A DNA stretch of 64,000 bases from Paractinoplanes durhamensis (GCF_016862175.1 NZ_BOML01000019.1:310001-374000); one strand, 5' to 3'. Positions 1 through 9,004 are shown, counted from the stretch's first letter. Numbers and translations: made by a program. The notes: generated by a model not told the origin, from the letters alone.

Positions 1-100
1 GGTAACTTTATGCACAGAGTCCGCTGAGAACAGGCTTACGTTTTCCCCAGGTTGCCTCCATAGCGTGCTGGGCAGGCAGCCACCGAAGGGGAAAACCAGC

Positions 101-337
101 ATGCTCTACGCCTCGACCAGGCTCAACGAGACGAACGACCGCAAGGTCTTCGTCGACACATCGGGGCGCCGCAAGCGGATGCTCGCGGTGGCGGGGATGG
201 TCGCCGCGGCGGCCGCCGCCCTCTACATCGGCGTCGTCGGGGTCAGCGTGCTCCAGGCGCCGCAGACCGGCCTGACCACCAAGGGCACGGTGAACGCGAC
301 ACCGGCGGCGACAAAGACGGCGAAGGCGGGCGGCTGA
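101..337 (+). CDS. Small single-pass membrane protein
   Basis: A 78-residue protein with a charged cytoplasmic N-terminus (about residues 1-27), one hydrophobic segment (about 28-50) and a short Thr/Ala-rich tail. I chose the ATG at 101 because a GAAGGGG ribosome-binding site lies just upstream; an in-frame ATG at 65 has none. Its stop is 9 bases before the GH18-like lipoprotein gene, so it probably heads that exopolysaccharide operon. No family recognised. A role as a small accessory subunit of the downstream membrane synthase is only inferred from position. Confidence 0.6.
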   Translation: MLYASTRLNETNDRKVFVDTSGRRKRMLAVAGMVAAAAAALYIGVVGVSVLQAPQTGLTTKGTVNATPAATKTAKAGG

Positions 338-346
338 GTCGCCGCC

Positions 347-1399
347 GTGAGAACCCGTTTGGTCCCGCTGGCCGTCGCCCTCCTGCTCGCCTCCGGATGC
401 GCGGTGGCCGATCGCACCACCACCGCCACGCCGTCTTTCCAGGAGGGCGCGAGTGCAGTGCCGTCGGTCTCGGTGAGCGCCTCCCCATCACCCGCACCGT
501 CGGCGACCGAAGAAGAAGCAACAGAAACCAAGACCACCGTCGCGCCGTACGTCGACATCGTCAGCAGCGCCGTCGACATCGCCGCGATCCACAAGGCAAC
601 CGGCCAGTCCGACTTCGTGGTCGCGTTCGTCACCGCGAACAAGGCCGGCACCTGCACGCCGGCCTGGGACGGCGCGACCGCGCTGACCGACGCGGCGGTC
701 AAGGCCCGGCTCACGAAGATCGACGCGCTCGGCGGGGACGTCATCGTCGCCACCGGCGGGGCCACCGGTACCTACCTGGAGACCGCGTGCGGCACGTCGG
801 CGGCGCTGGCCACGGCGTACGCCAAAGCTCTCGATGTTGCCGGTAGCAATCATCTCGATGTCGACATCGAGCGCGAGGTGGACACCGCGACCGTCACCGC
901 GGCGCTGGCCAAGCTGCAGGAGAGCCGGGACACCGCGATCACGCTGACGCTGCCGGTGGCCGACGGCGCCGGCGGGCTTGCGGCGGACGGCCTCGAGCTG
1001 CTGCGCAGCGTCGAGAAGGCCGGGCTCACCGTCACGGTGAACGCGATGACGATGAATTTCCGTGCGGACGGCGATTGGGGTACGGCGATGGCCGCGGCCA
1101 CCGAGGCCGTGCACGACGACCTGGCCGGCATCTGGACCGGCCTGAGCGACGCCGAGGTCTACGCGATGCTCGGCGTCACCCCGATGATCGGCGTCAACGA
1201 CACCGGACCGGTCACCGAGGTCTCCGACGCGAAAACCCTGTTGGCGTACGCCGAGAAGAAGGGTCTTGCGTTCATCCGGTTCTGGTCGGTCAACCGGGAC
1301 AACGGCGGCTGCGCCGACGGCAGCCTGAGCAGCACGTGCAGCGGCGTCGACCAGTCGGATTACGCCTTCACCAAACTCTTCGCGACGTACGCGGACTAG
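347..1399 (+). CDS. GH18-like (chitinase-fold) lipoprotein
   Basis: A 350-residue protein with a lipoprotein signal (LASGC, lipid-modified Cys18), a Ser/Thr/Pro linker to about residue 60, then a GH18-like domain. The sequence NHLDVDIE at 168-175 matches the family signature DxxDxDxE with Asn for the first Asp; Glu175 would be the proton donor. It starts with GTG and lies 15 bases before the deacetylase/synthase fusion. Known GH18 members cleave chitin or related N-acetylglucosamine polymers. I infer that it trims or releases the polymer made by the next gene. Cell-surface location is predicted. Confidence 0.7.
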   Translation: MRTRLVPLAVALLLASGCAVADRTTTATPSFQEGASAVPSVSVSASPSPAPSATEEEATETKTTVAPYVDIVSSAVDIAAIHKATGQSDFVVAFVTANKAGTCTPAWDGATALTDAAVKARLTKIDALGGDVIVATGGATGTYLETACGTSAALATAYAKALDVAGSNHLDVDIEREVDTATVTAALAKLQESRDTAITLTLPVADGAGGLAADGLELLRSVEKAGLTVTVNAMTMNFRADGDWGTAMAAATEAVHDDLAGIWTGLSDAEVYAMLGVTPMIGVNDTGPVTEVSDAKTLLAYAEKKGLAFIRFWSVNRDNGGCADGSLSSTCSGVDQSDYAFTKLFATYAD

Positions 1400-1414
1400 C
1401 TCGGAAGGATCTTT

Positions 1415-3532
1415 GTGGCAGTCAGTAGGCGCATTCCGGTGCCGAAAGCACGGTGGGTGGTGCTCGCCGTCGTCCTCACCCTGTTCGCCAGCATCCTGGT
1501 GGTGAACGGCATCGTGCTGGGCGAGTTCACCCAGGACGGGGCGGTGGCGTCGACATCGGACACCGACCAGGTGCCAGCCGCGGCGCTCAAGGGCGGCCCG
1601 ATCATCCAGACCGACGGGAAGACCACCAGCACGGTCAGCGTGCCGGCCAAGCAGATCGTGCTGACCTTCGACGACGGCCCGGACCCGAAGTACACCCCGG
1701 CGATCCTGGACGTGCTGGCCGAGTACGACGTGCCGGCCACGTTCTTCATGATCGGCTCGGAGATCAGCCAGCACCCGGACCTGGTCCGCCGGGTCCGCGA
1801 CGCGGGCCACGAGATCGGCATCCACACCTTCACCCACCCGGACCTGTCCACCAAGAACGAGTGGCGGCGCGCGGTGGAGATGCAGGAGACCCAGTTCGCG
1901 CTGGCCGGCGCGGCCGGGGTGTCCAGCGTGATCTTCCGGCCGCCGTACTCGTCGACGGTGAAGGCCCTCGACAACAGCAACTGGGCGGTGATGTCCGACA
2001 TGGGCGGCCAGGGCTATCTGACCGTCGTGAACGACCTGGACAGCCGGGACTGGGAGGCGGCGGTGACGATGGACGACATCGTCACCGCGGTCACCCCGGA
2101 CGACGGCGCCGGCGCGATCCTGCTGTTCCACGACGGCGGCGGCGACCGGTCGAAGACCGCCGAGGCGCTCGCCACCGTCATCCCCGAGCTGCAGGCGAAG
2201 GGCTACACGTTCACCACGGTCAGCAAGGTGACCGGGATGGCGACGGTGAACCCGGTCGCCACCGCCAAGGAGCACGCGCTCGGCGTCGGCCTGGTCGGCG
2301 CGGTGCGGGTGGCCCGGCACGTGACCGGCTGGTTCGCCGGACTGCTGCTCCTGCTCGGCATCCTGACCGTGGCCCGGCTCGTGGTCATCCTGGTCCTCGG
2401 CCGCAAGCACGCCCGGCGCCCGAAGGTGGGGGCGTGGGGGAGCCCGTACACGAGGCCGGTGACCGTGATCGTGCCCGCCTACAACGAGAAGGAGTGCATC
2501 GCCGACACGCTGCGGTCGCTGGCCGCGAGCACCCACCCGATCCGGATCGTGGTGATCGACGACGGGTCCACCGACGGCACCGCCGAGATCGCCGAGGCGC
2601 AGAACCTGCCCAACCTGACGGTGATCTGGCAGCCGAACAGCGGCAAACCGGCCGCCCTGAACACCGGCATCGCGAACGCCGGCACCGAGGTCGTGATCAT
2701 GATGGACGGCGACACGGTCTTCGAGCCGGACACCGTCCGCCAGCTGGTCCAGCCGTTCGCCGACCCGCGGGTGGGCGCGGTGGCCGGCAACGCCAAGGTG
2801 GCCAACCGCACCGGCATGGTCGCCCTCTGGCAGCACATCGAATACGTGGTCGGCTTCTCGATCGACCGGCGCGCCTACGACGTGGCGCAGTGCATGGCGA
2901 CCGTGCCCGGTGCGATCGGCGCGTTCCGGCGCGACGCCCTGCGGCAGGTCGGCGGCCTGTCCGACGACACCCTGGCCGAGGACACCGACCTCACCATCGC
3001 GATCATCCGGTCCGGCTGGCGGGTCGTCTACGAGGAGCAGGCGCGGGCCTGGACCGAGGCGCCGGCCACGATGACCCAGCTGTGGCGGCAGCGCTACCGC
3101 TGGAGCTACGGCACCATGCAGGCGATGTGGAAGCACCGCCGGGCCCTGTTCGAGGGCGGCGCCGGGGGCAAGTTCGGCCGGCGTGGCCTGCTCAACCTGG
3201 CGTTCTTCCAGACCCTGCTGCCGCTGCTGTCCCCGATGATCGACGTGTTCCTGATCTACGGGCTGTTCTTCCTCGACCCGGTCGAGACCCTGCTGGCCTG
3301 GCTGGCCATGCTGGCCGTGCAGACGCTCAGCACGGTCTACGCGTTCCGGCTCGACAAGGAGTCGCTGCGGCCGCTCTGGCGGTTGCCGTTGCAGCAGTTC
3401 GTCTACCGCCAGGTGATGTATCTGGTGCTGATCCAGTCGACGCTGGCCGCGCTCGGCGGCATCCGGCTCGGCTGGCAGAAACTGCGCCGCACCGGCGGCC
3501 TCGAAGCCCTACTGGGCCAGCGGATCAACTGA
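1415..3532 (+). CDS. Bifunctional polysaccharide deacetylase / GT2 glycan synthase
   Basis: A 705-residue fusion. An N-terminal membrane anchor (about 13-35) leads into a NodB deacetylase domain with the metal-site Asp pair D86-D87, H137 and H141, and R175 in the RPPY motif. Transmembrane segments near 305-330 precede a processive GT2 domain with DDGS at 382-385, DGD at 431-433, EDTD at 522-525 and QRYRW at 559-563, then further C-terminal membrane helices. The architecture suggests an extracytoplasmic deacetylase tethered to a PgaC/hyaluronan-synthase-like enzyme making a partly de-N-acetylated beta-glycan. GTG start after GGAAGGA. It overlaps the convergent regulator gene by 8 bases. Confidence 0.88.
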   Translation: MAVSRRIPVPKARWVVLAVVLTLFASILVVNGIVLGEFTQDGAVASTSDTDQVPAAALKGGPIIQTDGKTTSTVSVPAKQIVLTFDDGPDPKYTPAILDVLAEYDVPATFFMIGSEISQHPDLVRRVRDAGHEIGIHTFTHPDLSTKNEWRRAVEMQETQFALAGAAGVSSVIFRPPYSSTVKALDNSNWAVMSDMGGQGYLTVVNDLDSRDWEAAVTMDDIVTAVTPDDGAGAILLFHDGGGDRSKTAEALATVIPELQAKGYTFTTVSKVTGMATVNPVATAKEHALGVGLVGAVRVARHVTGWFAGLLLLLGILTVARLVVILVLGRKHARRPKVGAWGSPYTRPVTVIVPAYNEKECIADTLRSLAASTHPIRIVVIDDGSTDGTAEIAEAQNLPNLTVIWQPNSGKPAALNTGIANAGTEVVIMMDGDTVFEPDTVRQLVQPFADPRVGAVAGNAKVANRTGMVALWQHIEYVVGFSIDRRAYDVAQCMATVPGAIGAFRRDALRQVGGLSDDTLAEDTDLTIAIIRSGWRVVYEEQARAWTEAPATMTQLWRQRYRWSYGTMQAMWKHRRALFEGGAGGKFGRRGLLNLAFFQTLLPLLSPMIDVFLIYGLFFLDPVETLLAWLAMLAVQTLSTVYAFRLDKESLRPLWRLPLQQFVYRQVMYLVLIQSTLAALGGIRLGWQKLRRTGGLEALLGQRIN

Positions 3533-4163
3533 CCAGCCGGCGTTCCCAGGCCCACGCGGCGATCTTCACCCGGTTCTGCACGTTCAGCTTCGTCTGCACG
3601 CTGCCCAGGTGGGTCTTCACGGTGCCGACCGAGATGAACAGCTCGGCCGCGATCTCCGCGTTGGTCAGGCCCTTGGCCACCAGCTTCACCACGTCCCGCT
3701 CGCGGGGGGACAACCCGCCGTCGTCGCCCTTCGGCGCCGGCGGGGACAGGTGCTCCAGCAGCCGGACGGTGATCGACGGGCTGATCAGGGCGTCGCCGGC
3801 GACCGCGGCCCGGACCGCCTCGACCAGCAGCGCCGGCCCGGAGTCCTTGAGCAGGAAGCCGGCCGCGCCGTTGCGCAGCGCCTGATGGACGTACTCATCC
3901 AGGTCGAACGTGGTCACCACGACCACCTTGACCGGGTCGGCGACGCCCGGCCCGGCCAGCAACCGCAGCGCCTCCAGACCGTCCATCCGCGGCATCCGGA
4001 TGTCGAAGAGCGCCACGTCCGGCCGCAGCTTGCGGGCCAGCGCGACCGCCTCGACGCCGTCGGCGGCCTCGCCGATGACCTCCATGTCGGCCTGCGCGCC
4101 GATGATCATGCCGAAGCCGGTGCGCACCATGGCCTGGTCGTCGGCGATCAACACCCGAATCAC
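3525..4163 (-). CDS. NarL/LuxR-family response regulator
   Basis: A 212-residue regulator: receiver domain (about 1-120) with the DD acidic pair, the phosphoacceptor Asp in LFDIRMP and the switch Lys in LLKDSG, then a LuxR-type helix-turn-helix at the C-terminus (LSPRERDVVKLVAKGLTNAEIA). I set the start at GTG 4163, where the receiver fold begins. That GTG and an AAGG shortly upstream sit in the terminal repeat of the palindromic element at 4162-4258, which separates this gene from its kinase. The likely partner is the kinase at 4253-5440, and the likely target is the divergent ABC transporter at 5584-8956. Confidence 0.9.
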   Translation of the reverse strand: MIRVLIADDQAMVRTGFGMIIGAQADMEVIGEAADGVEAVALARKLRPDVALFDIRMPRMDGLEALRLLAGPGVADPVKVVVVTTFDLDEYVHQALRNGAAGFLLKDSGPALLVEAVRAAVAGDALISPSITVRLLEHLSPPAPKGDDGGLSPRERDVVKLVAKGLTNAEIAAELFISVGTVKTHLGSVQTKLNVQNRVKIAAWAWERRLVS

Positions 4164-4258
4164 TGAACCTTTTTCAACGTGGCCAGGGCTCCAGCGCCCG
4201 GCGCCGGTCGTCGCTGCCGGAACCTCAGGCCCGTCGCCAGGTTGAAAAAGGTTCATTG
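4162..4258. repeat. 97-bp palindromic intergenic repeat, copy A
   Basis: The ends are inverted repeats: both read TGAACCTTTTTCAAC, one variable base, then TGGC, facing inward, around a GC-rich core. A second copy lies in inverted orientation at 54223-54318. By manual alignment they differ at about 9 positions plus one gap over 97 bp, about 90% identity. The element fills the gap between the kinase and regulator genes. The kinase stop TGA comes from one terminus and the regulator GTG start from the other. It could be a non-autonomous mobile palindrome or a structured RNA/terminator. No transposase is present in the window. Confidence 0.85.
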
Positions 4259-5440
4259 GATCACCTTCACGTTCAGAGGGAAGGCGGCGTCGACCACCCA
4301 GCCGCCCTCGATGCCGGGGCCGGCCGAGATGCGGCCGCCGACCGCCCGGACCCGCTCGGTCAGGCCCACGAGACCGTACCCCGAGCGCTCCCGCGGACCG
4401 GCGGGCCGGGCCGTGCCGTCGTTCGCGACCCGCACCAGCAGCCACTCCGGGGTGCGCCGGATCCACACGTCGGCGACCCGGGCGCCGACCGCGTGCTGCC
4501 GCACGTTGGTGAGCGCCTCCATCACCACCCGGTAGGCCGAGGTGGACACCTCGACCGGGATGCCGTCGACCGTGCCGTCCAGGTGCAGCCGGCCCATCGG
4601 CCCGCCCGCCGCGGTGAACTGCTCCAGCAGCGGGCCCAGCTCGCCGACCCCGGAGACCGGGGCGAGCGGGGCGTCCGGTTTGGTCAGCGGGTCGCGCAGC
4701 ACGCCCACCATCCGGCGCATCGACGCCATCGTCTCCGCGCCGGCCTGCTCGATCTGTTCCAGGGCCAGCAGCACCCGTTTCGGGTCCTGCTCGGCGATGA
4801 ACCGGGCGCCCTGCGCCTGCACCACGATCCCGGTGACGTGGTGGGCGATGAAGTCGTGCAGGTCGCGGGCGAACTCGGCGCGCTGCTCGGCGCGGACCGC
4901 GTCGACCGCCCGCTGCCGGGAGCTCTCCAGGATGCGCAGGTAGAGGCCGATGCCGAGGGCGCCCGCCGCGGCCAGCGCCTGGATCAGGCCGAAGATGACG
5001 AACTCGGCCGACCGGCCACCGCGCAGCGGCAGGAAGCTGACCGCCGCGCCGACGCTGATCACCGCGACCACCGCCCAGCCGGGGCTGGCCCGCCGGGCCA
5101 CCACCAGCATCACGCCGAGCAGGGCGAGCGACTCGGCCAGACCCCAGGTGGTCGCGTAGTCGTAGCTGGTGACGGCCATCCCGAAGGTCACCGCGACCGA
5201 GGCGAGGCTCAGCCAGACGGCGGTCTTGGGCAGGGCGGTCGAGTTCTGCCGGTGGGCGGGCAGCCAGACCGCCGCCGCGCCGACCGCGAGGAGAACCCGG
5301 ACCAGGCCCATCGGGATGCTGCCCGGACCGGTCAGCATGTTTCCCGAGGCCACGTCGAAGAGGCCGAGGACAGCCATGATCGCCAGGGCGCCCAGCTGAC
5401 CGAGGCGCAGCAGCACCAGCCGGTTCGGATTCGGTTCCAT
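4253..5440 (-). CDS. NarL-type sensor histidine kinase
   Basis: A 395-residue kinase. The N-terminal half is hydrophobic with about six predicted transmembrane helices and little extracytoplasmic sequence. A HisKA_3-type dimerisation domain follows, with the phosphoacceptor His in DLHDFIAHHVTGI, then an HATPase_c domain (N-box EALTNVRQHA, G-box GYGLVGL). I start it at ATG 5440 (MEPNPNRL), where the membrane domain begins; a longer frame extends upstream without membrane or kinase features. Its last codon and stop come from the palindromic repeat. It resembles cell-envelope-stress kinases that control adjacent ABC exporters. Confidence 0.88.
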   Translation of the reverse strand: MEPNPNRLVLLRLGQLGALAIMAVLGLFDVASGNMLTGPGSIPMGLVRVLLAVGAAAVWLPAHRQNSTALPKTAVWLSLASVAVTFGMAVTSYDYATTWGLAESLALLGVMLVVARRASPGWAVVAVISVGAAVSFLPLRGGRSAEFVIFGLIQALAAAGALGIGLYLRILESSRQRAVDAVRAEQRAEFARDLHDFIAHHVTGIVVQAQGARFIAEQDPKRVLLALEQIEQAGAETMASMRRMVGVLRDPLTKPDAPLAPVSGVGELGPLLEQFTAAGGPMGRLHLDGTVDGIPVEVSTSAYRVVMEALTNVRQHAVGARVADVWIRRTPEWLLVRVANDGTARPAGPRERSGYGLVGLTERVRAVGGRISAGPGIEGGWVVDAAFPLNVKVIQ

Positions 5441-5583
5441 CGTGACCCAGCGTAATGGCAGGTCAACCCGCTCCCATCGGCCGAAAGTCAGATCCGGGGC
5501 GGTCGGTGATCCTGGCGCGCGGCCGATGTGCCGGGCTGCCCGCTGCCACCAGACTCTGCGTCGACATCGACAAGGGAGCACAC

Positions 5584-6342
5584 ATGCAGACGCAGTTGGC
5601 GGGACAGGACACCCTCGCCGCCGTGGCGGCGGTCGACCTGGTGAAGGTCTACGGCAGCGGCGACACGGCGGTGCGGGCCCTGGACGGGGTGACCGTCGGC
5701 TTCACCCGCGCCCAGTTCACGGCGATCATGGGGCCGTCCGGGTCCGGCAAGTCGACGCTCATGCACTGCCTGGCCGGGCTGGACACGGCCACCTCCGGGC
5801 AGGCGCTGCTCGGCGGCACCGACCTGACCCGGCAGTCCGACCGGGTGCTCACCAAGGTGCGGCGCGAGCGGATCGGCTTCGTCTTCCAGTCGTTCAACCT
5901 GCTCCCGCAGCTCACCGCCGAGCAGAACATCCTGCTCCCGCTCGAGCTGGCCGGCCGCAAGGTGGACCGGCACCTCTTCAGTCACCTCACCGAGTCGCTC
6001 GGCATCACCGGGCGGCTCAACCACCGGCCCAGCGAGCTCTCCGGCGGCCAGCAGCAGCGGGTCGCCGTCGCCCGGGCCCTCGCGTCCCGGCCCGAGGTGG
6101 TGTTCGCCGACGAGCCGACCGGCAACCTGGACTCCCGCTCCGGCGCCGAGGTGCTGCTCTTCCTGCGCAACTCGGTGCGCGAGCTCGGCCAGACCGTCGT
6201 GATGGTCACCCACGACCCGTCCGCGGCCGCCTACGCCGACCGGGTCGTCATGCTCGCCGACGGCCGGGTCGCCGGCGAGGTCGAACAGCCCAGCCTGGCG
6301 TCGGTCACCGAGGCGCTGCAGTCGCTGGCGGCCAACCGATGA
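5584..6342 (+). CDS. ABC transporter ATPase, LolD/MacB type
   Basis: A 252-residue ATPase with Walker A GPSGSGKST, signature LSGGQQQRVAVARAL, Walker B VVFADEPTGNLD and the switch His in MVTHD. The start at ATG 5584 follows an AAGGGAG ribosome-binding site; an in-frame upstream ATG at 5455 has no family sequence after it. The partner FtsX-type permease begins 70 bases downstream. It lies divergently from the two-component kinase gene with a 143-base intergenic region, a layout typical of regulator-controlled export or resistance modules. The substrate is unknown; lipophilic compounds, peptides or lipoproteins are usual for the family. Confidence 0.93.
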   Translation: MQTQLAGQDTLAAVAAVDLVKVYGSGDTAVRALDGVTVGFTRAQFTAIMGPSGSGKSTLMHCLAGLDTATSGQALLGGTDLTRQSDRVLTKVRRERIGFVFQSFNLLPQLTAEQNILLPLELAGRKVDRHLFSHLTESLGITGRLNHRPSELSGGQQQRVAVARALASRPEVVFADEPTGNLDSRSGAEVLLFLRNSVRELGQTVVMVTHDPSAAAYADRVVMLADGRVAGEVEQPSLASVTEALQSLAANR

Positions 6343-6412
6343 GCGCAGCGGTGAGGCTACGACCCGGACCACGACGGTGGACGAGCGCCGATCCGCGGAG
6401 CGGAGGTAGGCA

Positions 6413-8956
6413 ATGAACGCGGTCCTGCGCACCCAGCTGCGCGGCGTCGCGCGCCGCCCGGCCCGTCTCCTGCTCACCGGCCTCGCCGTGCTGGCCGTGT
6501 CGTTCGTCGTCTACGCCACCGTGCTCGCCCAGACCATCACCGAGCGCAGCGTGCTCAACGGCCTCAGCGGCACCCCCGAGGCGGTCGACCTGGTCATCTC
6601 CAACGGCACGGTCACCACCGGCGAACTCGCCAAGATCGGCCAGATCCCGGGGGTGGCCGACACCATCGGGCGGCTCGACGCCGGCGGGCAGATCGGCAGC
6701 GAATACCTCAACGTCTCGGCCGACCCCGGCACCGGGCCGATGTCGGTCACCAAGCTCACCAGCGGGCGGCAGCCGGCCAAGACCGGCGAGATCACCGTGA
6801 CGCCGCGGACCGCCGACCGGCTCAGCCTCAAGGTCGGCGGCACGACCAAGGTCGCGTTCCGCTACGACGACAAGGGCAAACCCCTCGACCCGGCGACGCT
6901 CACCGTGGTCGGCATCGTCGAGGGCCCGGAGGATTACGGCTTCCAGGCGTACGCCCCACAAGCCGCGGTCTCCGCGCTCACCGGCGAGGATTATCTGCAG
7001 CGGATCGACGTACGCCTCGGCTCGGGGGCCGACGCGGACGGCGTACGCAATCAGATCGCCAGTATCGTCGCGGCCGGCACCGCCGCCGTGAAGGATGGTA
7101 CGCAACCGCAGGTTGCCACCGGATCGGAGATCCGGCTCGCCGAGGCCCGGGACAAGGCCGCCCAGGTCGACGACGTCTTCAAGGTGATCTTCGTCTTCGT
7201 CGCCGTCGCGGTCGTCGCGGCCGGGCTGGTCGCCGCCTCCACCTTCCGCATCGTCTTCGCCCAGCGGATGCGACAGCTCGCCCTGCTCCGCGCGGTCGGC
7301 GCCGGCCGCGGCGGGGTCAGCCTGTCGCTGGCCGTCGAGGGCGCGCTCACCGGCCTGGCCACCGGCACCGTCGGGGTGCTGCTCGCGCTCGGCGCCGGGC
7401 ATCTCGTCCCGGCCCTGGCCCGCGCGTTCGGCCCGCAGATCGCCTCGCCCGGCTTCCCGCTCCAGCCTGCTCTGCTCACCATCGCGCTCGCCGTGGTGAT
7501 CACCATGGTGGCGGTGGTGGCACCCGCGTTCACCGCCGGCCGGGTCTCGCCCCTCGAAGCGCTGCGCGGCGCCGGCACCACCGGCTCCCGCTCCGACATC
7601 GGCAAGCTGCGCTGGGCGACCGGGCTGCTGCTCGCCCTGGTGGCCGGGCTGCTCGCCGCCTACGTCGCGACCAACCTGCCCGGCCGCGACCCGAAGGACT
7701 ACGACGCCACCCAGAACATGCTGGCCGTGGTCGCCTCCGGCGGGTTCGCCTTCCTGGCCCTGATCGCGCTCGGGCCGGCCCTCGTCCGGCCGGTGCTCGC
7801 CGTGCTGGGCATGCCGATCCGCCGGTCCGGGCCGGTCGGCCGGCTCGCCGCCGGGGGAGTGGGCGGCGCACCCCGCCGGGCCGCCGCGGTCAGCGTCGTG
7901 GTGGCACTCGGCGTCACCCTGATCGCCGGTGCGCTCGTCGGCGGGGCCTCGATCCGGCTGCTCGCCGACCGGGAGGTCGCCGCGTCGGCGCCGGCCGACT
8001 ACGAGCTGACCGCGCACGGGGACACCCCGATCACCGCGGCCGCGGTCGACGCGCTCAAGGCGCGGCCGGAGCTCACCAACCTCACGCCCTACCGGCGGCT
8101 CGACGTGAAGTTCGCCGGCACGACCTTCGAGGGCCTGGACGTCAACGACCTCAACGTGGCCGCGCTGCCCGAGCTCAAGAAGCTCGACGTGGTCGGCGGC
8201 AGCCTGGCCGACCTCGGGCCCGGCAAGATCGTCATCTCTGGCTTCACCGCCGACAGCACCGGGCTGCAGGTCGGCGACCAGGCCGTGCTCACCCACGACA
8301 AGAAGACCGCGACGCTGACCGTGGTGGCGAAGCTGCCCGACTCGGCGCCGCTCGGGTCGGCGGCCGTCCTCGACCCGTCCGATCTCACCAAGCTCGGCGC
8401 CGGGGCGGGCTACGCGGGGCTGCTCGCCGACGCCGCCACCGACGGGGAGCAGGGGCGCACCGACGGGCGGCGGGCGCTCACCGACGCCAACAACGCGGCC
8501 GGCGGAGCCTGGGGCGTCGATGTTCTCGCCGATCAACGGGACGAGATCGACCAGCAGCTGACCATCCTGCTCGGCATCGCGCTCGGGCTGATCGGGCTCA
8601 CCGTGATGATCGCGGTGGTCGGGGTCGGCACCACCACCGCCCTGTCGGTGGTCGAGCGGGTCCGCGAGTCGGGGCTGCTGCGCGCGGTCGGACTCTCCCG
8701 CGGGGCCCTGCGGATCATGCTGACCACCGAGTCCGCGCTCTACGGCGTGATCGGGGCGGCGCTCGGGCTGGCGCTGGGTGTCCCGTACGCCTGGCTGCTG
8801 GTCAAGGCCCTCGGCGTGAATGCGCCGCTCGGCCTGCCGCTCGGTCAGCTCGGGCTGGTCTTCGTGATCCTGGTGCTGCTGACCGCGGCGGCCGGGGTGC
8901 TGCCCGCCCGCCGGGCCGCCAAGGTGAGCCCGGTGGCCGCCCTCGGCACCGAATAG
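6413..8956 (+). CDS. ABC transporter permease with two FtsX domains
   Basis: An 847-residue permease with an N-terminal transmembrane helix, a large extracytoplasmic domain (about 45-255), one FtsX three-helix unit (about 265-390, ending VSPLEALRGAG), further helices, a second extracytoplasmic domain (about 515-700) and a second FtsX unit at the C-terminus ending VSPVAALGTE. This duplicated layout is usual for actinobacterial FtsX permeases that work with one LolD-like ATPase. ATG start after GGAGGTAGG. It forms an operon with the preceding ATPase. A strong hairpin follows the stop. Confidence 0.92.
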   Translation: MNAVLRTQLRGVARRPARLLLTGLAVLAVSFVVYATVLAQTITERSVLNGLSGTPEAVDLVISNGTVTTGELAKIGQIPGVADTIGRLDAGGQIGSEYLNVSADPGTGPMSVTKLTSGRQPAKTGEITVTPRTADRLSLKVGGTTKVAFRYDDKGKPLDPATLTVVGIVEGPEDYGFQAYAPQAAVSALTGEDYLQRIDVRLGSGADADGVRNQIASIVAAGTAAVKDGTQPQVATGSEIRLAEARDKAAQVDDVFKVIFVFVAVAVVAAGLVAASTFRIVFAQRMRQLALLRAVGAGRGGVSLSLAVEGALTGLATGTVGVLLALGAGHLVPALARAFGPQIASPGFPLQPALLTIALAVVITMVAVVAPAFTAGRVSPLEALRGAGTTGSRSDIGKLRWATGLLLALVAGLLAAYVATNLPGRDPKDYDATQNMLAVVASGGFAFLALIALGPALVRPVLAVLGMPIRRSGPVGRLAAGGVGGAPRRAAAVSVVVALGVTLIAGALVGGASIRLLADREVAASAPADYELTAHGDTPITAAAVDALKARPELTNLTPYRRLDVKFAGTTFEGLDVNDLNVAALPELKKLDVVGGSLADLGPGKIVISGFTADSTGLQVGDQAVLTHDKKTATLTVVAKLPDSAPLGSAAVLDPSDLTKLGAGAGYAGLLADAATDGEQGRTDGRRALTDANNAAGGAWGVDVLADQRDEIDQQLTILLGIALGLIGLTVMIAVVGVGTTTALSVVERVRESGLLRAVGLSRGALRIMLTTESALYGVIGAALGLALGVPYAWLLVKALGVNAPLGLPLGQLGLVFVILVLLTAAAGVLPARRAAKVSPVAALGTE

Positions 8957-8959
8957 ACC

Positions 8960-9004
8960 CCGATCGCCGGCCGCCCATTTGCCCCCGGGCCGGCCGGCGA
9001 TCGG
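8960..9004 (+). terminator. Perfect 14-bp stem hairpin after the ABC operon
   Basis: CCGATCGCCGGCCG at 8960-8973 is exactly complementary to 8991-9004, with a 17-base loop. It begins 4 bases after the permease stop. There is no T-run after it, as is common for actinobacterial terminators, so termination is inferred from position and stem strength. Confidence 0.6.

Noticed and set aside
1..100. Possible riboswitch ahead of the wall/glycan genes
   Set aside because: I looked for c-di-AMP (ydaO) and c-di-GMP aptamer signatures here and before the amidase and L,D-transpeptidase genes and could not recognise their conserved cores.
488..3136. 882-codon minus-strand frame opposite the lipoprotein and deacetylase/synthase genes
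   Set aside because: Composition is His/Arg/Gly/Val shadow sequence; the plus-strand genes have signature motifs and ribosome-binding sites.
6305..8536. 743-codon minus-strand frame opposite the FtsX permease
   Set aside because: A shadow of the permease; no recognisable domains, and it crosses the ATPase/permease junction.
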